From Bacteroidaceae bacterium (lineage in GTDB: Bacteria > Bacteroidota > Bacteroidia > Bacteroidales > Bacteroidaceae): a stretch of 64,000 nt of DNA. Location: the NCBI GenBank assembly GCA_017516885.1, contig JAFXAR010000001.1:21436-85435 (forward strand). The letters run 5' to 3'. The translations under genes and the position numbers were made by a program. Positions 45,192 through 53,788 of this stretch are shown here, one piece after another. The notes below the pieces were generated by a model. It made no database searches, had not been told where the DNA came from, and saw nothing but the letters and a program-made list of their open reading frames with translations. How positions within the stretch are numbered: the stretch's first letter is position 1; every line of letters begins with the position of its first letter.

Positions 45192-47060
45192 ATGGAGTAC
45201 AAAAAAATTGACCTTGAGGTCGCGGAACTTCTTGGACGTCTTGCAAGACGCCTTTCGTCCGAAGACATTGAACGTATCAACAATGCTTATTTGCTGGCGC
45301 GTGAGGCTCACATGGAGCAGCGCAGGAAATCGGGCGAACCATATATTATGCATCCAGTTGCTGTGGCAAAGATTGTCGCAGAGGAGCTGAGGCTGGGCGC
45401 TAATCCAATTATCGCGGCCTTTCTGCACGATGTAGTGGAAGACACTCCATACACTGTTGAGGATATTGCCGAACGCTTCGGCGACGATGTGGCGTTCCTT
45501 GTGAATGTGGTTACTAAGAAAAAGAAGAAGAGCACGGCGGCGTATTCAAGCCAGATTGACAATTACAAGCAGATGCTCAATTCTCTGCACTATGACATTC
45601 GGGCACTCCTTATTAAATTGTCCGACCGTCTGCACAATATGCGCACTCTGAGCAGCATGCGTCCCGACAAGCAGATGAAGATTGCCGGAGAAACCGACTA
45701 TTTCTATGCTCCCCTGGCTCATCGCCTTGGCCTCTATTACATTAAGCGCGAAATGGAGAATCTCTCTTTCCGTTACCGCTGCCCGCGCGAATATGCCTTT
45801 ATTGAGAGCGAACTGGATAAGGATCTCAAGGAACGCGAGAAGGGCCTCAAGTCCTTTATGTTTGAAATAGAGCGCCTGCTCGAGAATAACGATATTCTCA
45901 TGGCGCGTACCGAAATATACTCGCGCGGACCTTACAGCGCATGGCGCAAGATGCACGCCCGCGGATGCGATTTCAACCATGTCGAGGGCAAATATTACAT
46001 ACGAATAATCTACCCCAATACCCATGACTACTCCGAAAAGGATATGAGCCTTAAGATATACTCAATCCTTACCGACCGTTTCAAGGAGAAACCCGGCAGC
46101 GTGGTCAATTTCATTGATTCGCCTAAGGAAAACGGATACCAGAGCTATCATGTGAAGCTGCTCACACCGCAAGGCACTTGGGAAGAGGTTCACATTTCAT
46201 CGGAACGCATGATTAGGAAATCGCAGTTCGGATGTATTGCCGAAAGCACTGAAACAAACATTACCAACTGGCTTGAAAAATTCAAGCATGTGCTTCAGGA
46301 GATGGCAACCCGTGGCAAGGAGGTGGAGTACATGGATGGCGTTACATCGTCGTTCTACAACGATGACATAAGTGTATACACTCCCGAAGGCAAGGAGATC
46401 ATTCTTCCCAAAGGGGCTACTGCACTCGACTTTGCCTTTGAAATTCACAGCGAACTTGGCATTCATGCGCAATATGCCCGCATAAACGGCCAGCTGGCAT
46501 CAATGAAAACAGAACTGGAGCGCGGCGATGTGGTGCAGATTGTGAGCAACGCCGGCATACAGCCCAAGAGCGACTGGCTTTTGCATGTTTCCACATTCAA
46601 GGCAAAGTCGCACATCAATAGTTTCCTGAACAAGCAGAGGAGCATAGAGTATGTGCGTTGCGAGCAGTGCCGTCCCTTGCCCGGTGACGAGGTGATAGGT
46701 TTCAAGGAACCCGATGGAACTATTGCCATTCACCGCCGCGACTGCAAGGCGGCAATTCGTTTGGCTTCGCAGCGGGGCGATGATATTGTTGCTGTGAACT
46801 TTGACGAGGACAAGGATTTTCTCTATCCGGTGAGAATTAACATAGTTGCGGTAGACCGCTATCATTTGCTTGTTGACCTTGTTGATTGTATAACCAACAA
46901 ACTGCAACTGTCGCTTACCGATATAAATTCCACAACAAACGACGAAATTGTAAATTGTACCCTGGTATTCCGTGTGCACTCCTCAAATGAACTGCAGACG
47001 GTAATCAATAATATCTCCCAGATTGAGGGAGTAGAGGAGGTGCAGCAGAGCATTGAGTGA
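45192..47060 (+). CDS. RelA/SpoT homologue with intact hydrolase and altered synthetase domain
   Basis: A 622-residue long-RSH protein, shorter than the usual 730-750. The HD ppGpp-hydrolase is complete: QRRKSGEPYIMHPVAVA (His54), FLHDVVEDT (His79-Asp80) and LSDRLHNMRTL (Asp145). The synthetase region (about 240-350) keeps GPYSAWRKM, the GYQS tyrosine and a Glu in WEEVHIS, but the Asp of the usual YDLxAxR motif is Gly266 and the IRT and AAHW elements are replaced. TGS (394-455), Cys (CEQCRPLPGDEV) and ACT (545-620) domains follow. It may be a hydrolase-biased regulator of (p)ppGpp. It is divergent from pheS. Confidence 0.88.
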   Translation: MEYKKIDLEVAELLGRLARRLSSEDIERINNAYLLAREAHMEQRRKSGEPYIMHPVAVAKIVAEELRLGANPIIAAFLHDVVEDTPYTVEDIAERFGDDVAFLVNVVTKKKKKSTAAYSSQIDNYKQMLNSLHYDIRALLIKLSDRLHNMRTLSSMRPDKQMKIAGETDYFYAPLAHRLGLYYIKREMENLSFRYRCPREYAFIESELDKDLKEREKGLKSFMFEIERLLENNDILMARTEIYSRGPYSAWRKMHARGCDFNHVEGKYYIRIIYPNTHDYSEKDMSLKIYSILTDRFKEKPGSVVNFIDSPKENGYQSYHVKLLTPQGTWEEVHISSERMIRKSQFGCIAESTETNITNWLEKFKHVLQEMATRGKEVEYMDGVTSSFYNDDISVYTPEGKEIILPKGATALDFAFEIHSELGIHAQYARINGQLASMKTELERGDVVQIVSNAGIQPKSDWLLHVSTFKAKSHINSFLNKQRSIEYVRCEQCRPLPGDEVIGFKEPDGTIAIHRRDCKAAIRLASQRGDDIVAVNFDEDKDFLYPVRINIVAVDRYHLLVDLVDCITNKLQLSLTDINSTTNDEIVNCTLVFRVHSSNELQTVINNISQIEGVEEVQQSIE

Positions 47061-47126
47061 AAAGCTCCTGCCGGCACTCATTATAAAGATAATAACATAC
47101 TAAGAATAACATTTTAATAAACGATT

Positions 47127-48368
47127 ATGAAAAAAAGAATTTTACTTCTGCCGTTCATTGCTGCTGCAATATCTTTTGCATCGTGCAGTGAAGATGACTT
47201 GAATTTTGAGAGTCCCGCAGGCGGGCAGCCTGTCGTAGAAGATGAAACACGTTCGCTTTTCCCAGAGGATGACGGGGCAGTTTCTCTTTCAAGTTATTCT
47301 CCCAACGAAAAGGTCGCGAGGCTTTTGAGCAAGGTGGCTGATGCTAATGCCGTTACTGATACGCTTGGCCGTGCAGATATTACCAAGGAACAGTATGACG
47401 AAATCAAGGCTTTTACCGATGAGCTTGTTAAGGACTGTGCAACGCAAAAGGAGGCTTTTGATGTATGTTTTAAATGGGTGAGTGCAAACATTGAATACGA
47501 TTATGTTGATAACGACCCTTATTCTGTGTTCAAAAGCCGCAAAGGCGTCTGCCAAGGTTATGCCAACCTGTTGTTTATTATGTTGCATAGCCAGAGTATC
47601 CCGTCAATGGTATGCAACGGTATATTGAACCCTATTGGCGGACACGCATGGAACTATGCCTGCTGTGACGGCAAATGGTATGCTGCCGACCCGACGAATA
47701 CCGGCGGTCCGTGGGGGTATAGATTGTATAGCTCTTTCTCGCATCTGATTCCAATGTCGCTTGACATTGTGCTTTATAGAGAAAATGGCTGCTGGTTTGA
47801 CTACAACGGAGGCAGCCTTAACATTTGCAACATAACAAGCAGTGAAGAACAGTTTACCGTGCCTTTCAGTGTGAACGGTTACCAGATTTCTTCTCTAAGT
47901 CCAACAGTTCCCATTTCTCCTTCAATTAAAGAACTCTTTATAGGAAAGAACATCACCACTTTGGGCGATAATTACATGGGGCTTTTCTACAATGCTCCAA
48001 ATGTTGAATATGTTCATGTAGACCCTGAAAATACCGTTTTTGCAAGCAATCTTGGCATCGTCTATCGCAAGAATGAAAATGAAATGCAGCTGCTCTACAT
48101 TCCCGCTGCCATTAAGTGCATTGAATTGTTGCCAATGAAAACTATAGAGAAAAACACTGTTTACAGACACAATGGCGTTGAGGTTGCAATAGTGGCTCCC
48201 GGTACAAAAAACATTGAAGCATGGGCTTTTGAGCAGTGCCCGAACTTGAGGGTTGCTTATGTTCCCGTAGGTGTCGAGATTGCCGACAATGCATTCGCCG
48301 GTGTTCACCCCGATTTCAAGATTGTCCGCGGCGACTTCACTAATATACCGGACATTAAGGAGGACTGA
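47127..48368 (+). CDS. Surface lipoprotein with transglutaminase-like and BspA-type LRR domains
   Basis: A 413-residue lipoprotein: signal with lipobox FASC, Cys20, followed by Ser-Glu-Asp-Asp, the acidic export signal that sends Bacteroidota lipoproteins to the cell surface. Residues 105-190 form a transglutaminase/papain-like core with Cys142 (KGVCQGYANL), His173 (GGHAWNY) and Asp188 (WYAADPTN), so the catalytic triad is intact and it may be a peptidase or crosslinker. Residues 265-400 resemble LRR_5/BspA repeats (IKELFIGKNITTLG; NVEYVHVDPENTVFAS; NLRVAYVPVGVEIADNAFAG), often used in adhesion. A 26-bp palindrome ends the gene. Confidence 0.82.
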   Translation: MKKRILLLPFIAAAISFASCSEDDLNFESPAGGQPVVEDETRSLFPEDDGAVSLSSYSPNEKVARLLSKVADANAVTDTLGRADITKEQYDEIKAFTDELVKDCATQKEAFDVCFKWVSANIEYDYVDNDPYSVFKSRKGVCQGYANLLFIMLHSQSIPSMVCNGILNPIGGHAWNYACCDGKWYAADPTNTGGPWGYRLYSSFSHLIPMSLDIVLYRENGCWFDYNGGSLNICNITSSEEQFTVPFSVNGYQISSLSPTVPISPSIKELFIGKNITTLGDNYMGLFYNAPNVEYVHVDPENTVFASNLGIVYRKNENEMQLLYIPAAIKCIELLPMKTIEKNTVYRHNGVEVAIVAPGTKNIEAWAFEQCPNLRVAYVPVGVEIADNAFAGVHPDFKIVRGDFTNIPDIKED

Positions 48369-48393
48369 TACAGGGTATATGTATCTGTCTATA

Positions 48394-48446
48394 GTATCAT
48401 AGCAATGCGCATTGTATGGTCCATACAATGCGCATTGCTATGATAC
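48394..48446 (+). terminator. 26-bp perfect inverted repeat after the lipoprotein gene
   Basis: 48394-48419 and 48421-48446 are exact complements around a single central base. It lies 26 bases after the stop; no T run follows. It can act as a transcript 3'-end stabiliser or terminator. Confidence 0.6.
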
Positions 48447-48580
48447 CTGAACTGGAGTAGCAGCTTCAGGTTGAATTGGAAACGGCTTTTTGTGAATCCT
48501 GGTTGTGTTAATTTGCGTTAATTTGTTCCGCGGACGCAAATTTTAATATTTTTGCTAATATTAAATTTAGTTATTTTATG

Positions 48581-48588
48581 TAGATTTG
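48581..48588 (+). promoter_or_regulatory. -7 box at the head of the structured leader
   Basis: TAGATTTG, exact TAnnTTTG. It lies just before the first hairpin (48595-48613), so transcription from here would include the whole structured region. The -33 TTTG is not at standard spacing. Confidence 0.45.
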
Positions 48589-48594
48589 CAAAAG

Positions 48595-48832
48595 TTACGC
48601 ATTTTGTGCGTAAGACATACGATTATAAAGTGCATTAGCTTTACTATCTTACTGATGGGAGCATTTTGCTCCGGCAAAGCATTGCTTTGTCAAACTTGGC
48701 GGTTAAATCAAAGAAAGAATAGTAGCAAAGTTGATGTCCACGCTTCGTAGCGTGGGCAACTTGCTTATCTTTCTTTCAGGTAACGCCAAGACCTCATCAG
48801 TGGATAATGCTAAGTTGTCCACGATTTTTTTT
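48595..48832 (+). promoter_or_regulatory. Candidate attenuator/riboswitch-like leader RNA
   Basis: Hairpins: TTACGCA/TGCGTAA (48595-48613), GGAGCA/TGCTCC (48658-48672), CAAAGC/GCTTTG (48675-48689). Then a composite stem-loop 48695-48790 made of CTTGGCG-TTA/TAA-CGCCAAG, AAAGAAAG/CTTTCTTT (48710-48717 with 48769-48776), AAGTTG/CAACTT (48728-48733 with 48757-48762) and CCACGCT/AGCGTGG (48738-48755). The segment 48751-48762 can instead pair with 48812-48823, just before eight T. The two folds exclude each other. No known riboswitch class is recognised. Confidence 0.6.
48751..48832 (+). terminator. Alternative terminator stem of the leader
   Basis: CGTGGGCAACTT (48751-48762) pairs with AAGTTGTCCACG (48812-48823) over 12 bp with one G-U, followed by A and T8 (48825-48832). 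A shorter local stem GTGGA/TCCAC (48800-48822) ends at the same T run. Confidence 0.55.
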
Positions 48833-48998
48833 GCCATGCTGCTTGCTTGCAGAATGTCAACGTATGTTCTGCCAGGATTGTTCGTTTGCCGAAAAAGGGG
48901 GCGGAGTATGGCCGGAGCGTTGTCAATGGCTTGTCAATAAGATTGTTGCAACTTTCAGGCTGGATGTTATTATTTTACTAATCATAAATGTTTAACCT

Positions 48999-51900
48999 AT
49001 GAAGAAATTTTTCTCTTTAGTGTTGGCAGCGCTGTGTCTATCGACGCAGGCATACGCCGACAAGTTGACTGCTTCAGTGACATTGCCTTCTGAAGGCAAG
49101 CCGGAGCATGTCTACACAATGGTGAGCGGTAACGGCGTCTATGCAGGCCCTACTACCGCACCGGCGACAGATGAGAACGGTCTCTTCGCTTTCTACGCGG
49201 TAGACGGCGTCGAGGGTGCGTACTACATCTACAGCCACAGTGCAAAACAGTGGCTCGGTTACGAGAAGGCCGCAAGCTATAACAACGGCAAGGGCTTCGT
49301 AATTCTCTCTGATACGCAGGTTGAGGGTGCATACTTCAACGTGAATAACTATTCCGGAGACAATTACCAGATTGCTCCCTACAACACTACAGGTGTCGCA
49401 GGCAAGTATCTGAACTGGTATCAGGGCGCGGGTGCAAATGCAGGCATTACCCTCGGTCTTTGGCAGGATGACGGCGCAAAAGATGCAGGCAGCCGTTACA
49501 CATTTGTCGAGGTTGTCATTGAAGAGAGCGTCTATTCGATTTATGTTCCCGAAGGCGTATCATTTACAATTGATGGCGAGACCTATGAAAACGGCTCTAC
49601 AATTACCGTGGAGGGCTCATTTGACAAGAGCAGGGCATCGGTGACTGTAGAAGAGGGAAAGTTCGCGGTAATTTCTGTTGACGATGTGAATAAGACAATC
49701 ACTGTCAATGTGGCAACACTTCCTCAGCAGCCCGATTGCGATACTTATGCAAATGCATGGGTTTATCCAAAACAGCAGGATGAGGTCGGCGCAGCAAAGA
49801 TAGACGAGGTTGAGGGTGTCTACACACTCAGCAACAACGTGCTTGCTGCAAGCTACATGAAGGTGGGCAATGCCCTCTACTTCGCAGGCTCAAAGGCTAT
49901 GGACCTGGTTGCCGGTACTGAACCTTTCACCGTGGCTTTCGGCAGCGGTGACAATGTTCCAGCTTCGGCAATGACACTCAAGAGCGTTAATACTGAGACA
50001 CTTGCAGCAAATGCATCAGCTATCGGCGGTGCAGAGCACTTCAACGGTGTTCAGCTCGTTGCAAACTATGAGTATACATACAAGGAGACAAAGATTGAGA
50101 TTGTTTGGCGTGCTGTATTGCGCGACGGCAGCCACTACCTGCGTACCGAGATGGAACTCACAGGCGTTAATGATGTTGACATGTACAACGTAATACCAAT
50201 GATTTACAATGTTGACACAGAAGCAGCCGGCTCAGCTCCAAAGGTTGTGGGCAATACACGCGGTGCAGTGCTCATGAGCGACAAGATATTTGCCGGTCTT
50301 GAGACTCCTACTGCATACAACACTGTTGGCGAGGCTTCAGGCGAAGAGGATGCTTGGAATCTTGCCGAAACAAAGACTGCTTCTCTCACTGCATCTTCTT
50401 GGACACAGGTTGCTGCAGCTGATGTTCCAAAGCGCGTAGAGGAGGCTACCGGTGCAAACTATCCTAATGTCTACGCATATGATATGGAGAATGTTGCCTT
50501 GAAGGAGGGCCAGAAGGTTTCAATACTTGTGAAGTACACATCCGGCAGTCACCGTCTGAACTTCGGCGGCGCTATCTTGCTTGATGCTAACGGTGATATT
50601 GCAGCTGTTGATTACCACAGCGGCTATTCAGGTGGCCAGCACAGCAACAATACATTTACATTTGTGGCTCCATACGATGGTACATTTGCTGTACGCGTGT
50701 TTGTTGAGAACAAGACTGAATCTATCGATGCTTCAAGTACAATGACTGTTGATATATATACAGCCAAGGAGGGTGTAGTTGTAAACACTGCTATCGTAGG
50801 CATTCAGGGACTTTGGAGCCGTAACACAACACTTGCTGCCGGCGATACATGGAAGGTGGCTGCTGTCGTAGGTCTTGTAGCACAGGACGGTACACAGAAT
50901 AAGGCAAACATTCGCGAGACACAGAAGCGCCGTTCATTCCTTGCATACAGCGAGCGCGAGCGTGCAGTGCCCTGGAGAACATTCCCGCACTACAACAGCT
51001 GGTACGAACTTAACATCAACCGCAATAATGCGGCTCCAGGCAGCGAGCATAAAAACTTTACAGCCGAGGATATTCTTGGTGTAATGAGACAGTGGAAGGA
51101 GAAGTACTTTGACAAGTACGGCGAAGGCATTGCAGCCTTTGTAATCGATGACGGCTGGGACAACTACGGTCCTTGGACATTCCACAGCGGTTTCCCCAAT
51201 GAGATGCGCGACATGTCTATTTTGGCCAAGGAGATGAACGCCGGTATCGGCGCATGGCTGGGCCCTGTAGGCGGTTATGGCCAGAGCGGTAACTACCGTC
51301 GCCAGTATTGGAGCGACAAGGGTGGCATGCAGCTCTCTAACCCTGCTTACTATGAGGCATACCTTGCTGCAGCAAACAACCTTGTATGCCAGCAGGACGG
51401 CGTTGAAGGCTTCAACCGTGAGACTGACAACTATGTATTCTTCAAGTTCGACGGTATTTCAGGCCAGTTCTCGGCTGTAGGCCCCGACAATGGCGACACA
51501 GGTAACGAGAATGCCGAAGGTATTATCCGTCTTGAGCAGTATGTTCGCGAGAATATGCGCGAGGATATATTCTTCAACACTACAGTAGGAACTTGGGCTT
51601 CTCCGTTCTGGTATCAGATTTCTGATGCTACATGGCGTCAGGAGAACGACCACGACCGCATCGGTAACAACACCATCAACCGTGAGAACTGGATTACATA
51701 CCGTGACCGTCTTGTATATCAGAACTATGTACAGAACTCTCCAATCTGCCCAATCAATACATTGATGACCCACGGATTTATTCTTTCTGAGGATGGTCCT
51801 CCAGCGGGCGATTCAAGAGACTACAATGCTGTTCTCCGCGAGCTCCGTTGCGCATTCGTTTGCGGTTCGGGAATTGTAGAGCTTTACACCAACTGCAATC

Positions 51901-53636
51901 TTATGAACACAATCAATGACGGCAAGCTTTGGGAAGACGTAGCAGAGTGTGTTGCATGGCAAAAGAGGAATGCCGATGTATTGCCCGATGCTCACTGGGT
52001 AGGCGGCAATCCTTGGAACGGCTCAAGCGCCGAGGTTTACGGCTGGGCTTCTTGGAACGGTGCAAAGGCAACACTTGCTCTCCGCAACGGCGGCAACAGT
52101 GCTCAGACATATACCTTTACACTGCGTGAGGCTCTTGAGATTCCTGCGAACATCACTGGCGCTTTCATCCTTACAAAGTCTTTCAATGTACAGGATGCTC
52201 TTCAGGGTTTGACCGAGGGCGTAGCTATTGATGTTGACCAGCAGCTGACAGTAACTCTCCCGGGCAGCACTGTATTTGCATTCGACGGTGTGAATGCCGA
52301 CCCAGCACAGGTTCCTTTTGAGGTTATTGCTACAACACCGAATGCAGGCGTTGAGGCAATAGAGGAGATTACTCTTACTTTCAATAGTGAGGCTGCAGGC
52401 GAATTCGACCAGTGGGCAATGACTGTCATGAAGTTCAAGCAGGGCAACAATGTTGCAAGCGGAATCTCTAACTATGTTGTGAATGGCAATGTGCTAACAG
52501 TTACTTTGGCTACTAAGGTGAACACCCCGGGCGAGTACACACTCGTTATTCCTGAGGGCCTTATCACACGCAAGAGCGACGGCAGGGCTTTCTCAGGCGA
52601 ATTTGCATTCACTGTAATAGTTCCTGAGGCTCTTGAGGCTGTAAGCGTTGAGCCAGCAAGCATAGTACGCGAAATAAAGGATATTACTATCACTTTCAAC
52701 AGTGAGGTTGCAGGCGAGTTCGACCAGTGGGCAATGACTGTCATGAAGTTCAAGAAGGGCAACAATATTGCAAGTGGCATCTCTAACTATGTTACCAATG
52801 GCAAGGTGCTCACAGTTACTCTTGAGCAGACAATTACAGAAGAGGGAGAATATACGCTTGTAATCCCTGAGGGCCTTATCACACGCAAGAGCAACGGCGA
52901 TGCATTCTCTGGCGAGTTTGCGTTTGAAGTTGGCGAGCCACCGGTAGACTATACTCCTACAAACAACGGTACAAGAACAAATACAGGCCGTGTAATTCGC
53001 GGTATAACACTCACTGGTGCATCAGGTACAAATAGCTACACCCTTACATCTCAGGAGCAGACACAGGACTATACTGATGCTACAGCTGTTGCAACATTTA
53101 CAGTACAGGCCGGCGAGGAACTTACAGTGACATTTGACAAGGGTGGTACTTGGATTCATCAGTATGTGTTCATTGACTTTGACGGTGACGGCTTTACTGC
53201 AAGCATTGCCGAGGGAAGCAGCTGGGCACCTGCTGAGGACCTTGTAGCATACTCATTCTACAATAACAATAGTGATAGCGATGAAAGTGGTTGGAACAGC
53301 AAAGGAACAGTGATTACCGGCGGTGACCGTAACACACCTGCAGTTCCTGCATTCAATGCACCTGAAACTGTCGGCACATACCGTATGCGTATCAAGCAGG
53401 ACTGGAGCAACATTGACCCGGCCGGTGATGCTGACGGTAAGTTCGGCGACTTCAAGGCAAACGGCGGCCAGATTATCGACGTGATGCTTAAGGTGGAATA
53501 TACTACTGGCATTGAGAGTGTAAATGCAGAAAATGCCAATGTGAAGGGTATCTACGACCTTCAGGGTCGCAAGATTGAGCAGATTACAGCTCCAGGCCTT
53601 TACATTGTCAATGGCAAAAAGGTACTTGTAAAGTAA
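48999..53636 (+). CDS. Large secreted glycoside hydrolase, clan GH-D-like, multi-domain
   Basis: A 1545-residue exported protein. After the signal peptide (MKKFFSLVLAALCLSTQAYA) come a lectin-like beta domain (about 24-180), a beta-supersandwich (250-455) carrying an inserted beta-sandwich (455-600), and a TIM barrel (620-1010). The barrel shows FVIDDGWDN (Asp717/718), FKFDGI (Asp818, probable nucleophile) and DATWRQENDHD (876-886), reminiscent of alpha-galactosidase-like clan GH-D enzymes. Two near-identical 105-residue Ig-like repeats follow (about 1105-1313), then a beta domain with DFDGDGF (a calcium-loop pattern) and a type IX-like tail (YDLQGRKIEQITAPGLYIVNG). The glycan substrate is unknown; mucin or plant galactosides are plausible. 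Confidence 0.8.
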   Translation: MKKFFSLVLAALCLSTQAYADKLTASVTLPSEGKPEHVYTMVSGNGVYAGPTTAPATDENGLFAFYAVDGVEGAYYIYSHSAKQWLGYEKAASYNNGKGFVILSDTQVEGAYFNVNNYSGDNYQIAPYNTTGVAGKYLNWYQGAGANAGITLGLWQDDGAKDAGSRYTFVEVVIEESVYSIYVPEGVSFTIDGETYENGSTITVEGSFDKSRASVTVEEGKFAVISVDDVNKTITVNVATLPQQPDCDTYANAWVYPKQQDEVGAAKIDEVEGVYTLSNNVLAASYMKVGNALYFAGSKAMDLVAGTEPFTVAFGSGDNVPASAMTLKSVNTETLAANASAIGGAEHFNGVQLVANYEYTYKETKIEIVWRAVLRDGSHYLRTEMELTGVNDVDMYNVIPMIYNVDTEAAGSAPKVVGNTRGAVLMSDKIFAGLETPTAYNTVGEASGEEDAWNLAETKTASLTASSWTQVAAADVPKRVEEATGANYPNVYAYDMENVALKEGQKVSILVKYTSGSHRLNFGGAILLDANGDIAAVDYHSGYSGGQHSNNTFTFVAPYDGTFAVRVFVENKTESIDASSTMTVDIYTAKEGVVVNTAIVGIQGLWSRNTTLAAGDTWKVAAVVGLVAQDGTQNKANIRETQKRRSFLAYSERERAVPWRTFPHYNSWYELNINRNNAAPGSEHKNFTAEDILGVMRQWKEKYFDKYGEGIAAFVIDDGWDNYGPWTFHSGFPNEMRDMSILAKEMNAGIGAWLGPVGGYGQSGNYRRQYWSDKGGMQLSNPAYYEAYLAAANNLVCQQDGVEGFNRETDNYVFFKFDGISGQFSAVGPDNGDTGNENAEGIIRLEQYVRENMREDIFFNTTVGTWASPFWYQISDATWRQENDHDRIGNNTINRENWITYRDRLVYQNYVQNSPICPINTLMTHGFILSEDGPPAGDSRDYNAVLRELRCAFVCGSGIVELYTNCNLMNTINDGKLWEDVAECVAWQKRNADVLPDAHWVGGNPWNGSSAEVYGWASWNGAKATLALRNGGNSAQTYTFTLREALEIPANITGAFILTKSFNVQDALQGLTEGVAIDVDQQLTVTLPGSTVFAFDGVNADPAQVPFEVIATTPNAGVEAIEEITLTFNSEAAGEFDQWAMTVMKFKQGNNVASGISNYVVNGNVLTVTLATKVNTPGEYTLVIPEGLITRKSDGRAFSGEFAFTVIVPEALEAVSVEPASIVREIKDITITFNSEVAGEFDQWAMTVMKFKKGNNIASGISNYVTNGKVLTVTLEQTITEEGEYTLVIPEGLITRKSNGDAFSGEFAFEVGEPPVDYTPTNNGTRTNTGRVIRGITLTGASGTNSYTLTSQEQTQDYTDATAVATFTVQAGEELTVTFDKGGTWIHQYVFIDFDGDGFTASIAEGSSWAPAEDLVAYSFYNNNSDSDESGWNSKGTVITGGDRNTPAVPAFNAPETVGTYRMRIKQDWSNIDPAGDADGKFGDFKANGGQIIDVMLKVEYTTGIESVNAENANVKGIYDLQGRKIEQITAPGLYIVNGKKVLVK
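52352..52930 (+). repeat. Tandem 315-bp repeat inside the glycosidase gene
   Basis: Two in-frame units offset by 315 bases encode the Ig-like repeats. The stretch starting TTCGACCAGTGGGCAATGAC is identical for 36 bases at 52404 and 52719. High DNA identity points to recent duplication or gene conversion. Confidence 0.85.
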
Positions 53637-53745
53637 CTTTTTGCTATCGGCGGGTTTTTTAGCGGTTGGTCACGCGCAGCGTGGCAATGGTCACGCCGCG
53701 TGGGCCGCGAATACAAAAAACACGCCAATGGCAAATGAAAACATT

Positions 53746-53771
53746 GAAGGGGGCGATTATTCGTCCCCTTC
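53746..53771 (+). terminator. Hairpin between the glycosidase and acyltransferase genes
   Basis: 53746-53756 pairs with 53761-53771 (11 bp, one G-U) around TTAT, 110 bases after the glycosidase stop and 17 bases before the next ATG. It may end the glycosidase message or control the next start. Confidence 0.5.
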
Positions 53772-53788
53772 TGCTTAAAAAACACAAT

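Larger units (their letters stand above)
48447..48998 (+). other. Long intergenic leader of the GH-D-like glycosidase gene
   Basis: About 550 bases without a recognisable gene. It holds a TAGATTTG box (48581-48588), at least four hairpins, a long composite stem-loop (48695-48790), a T8-ended stem (to 48832) and about 165 further bases before the ATG at 48999. Short frames here (for example 48731-48940) match no family. Confidence 0.6.

Noticed and set aside
48695-48790. Integron attC-like site or MITE
   Set aside because: No core GTTRRRY-type sites, no integrase and no target duplication; the pairing with the downstream T run fits an attenuator better.
48731-48940. 69-residue open frame in the leader before the glycosidase
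   Set aside because: It lies across the composite stem-loop and the T8 terminator, has no family similarity and overlaps another equally weak frame; the RNA structure explains the sequence better.
53666-53788. N-terminal extension of the DUF5009-type protein
   Set aside because: The extension runs through a stable hairpin and is basic and unlike the family; homology begins at the ATG at 53789.
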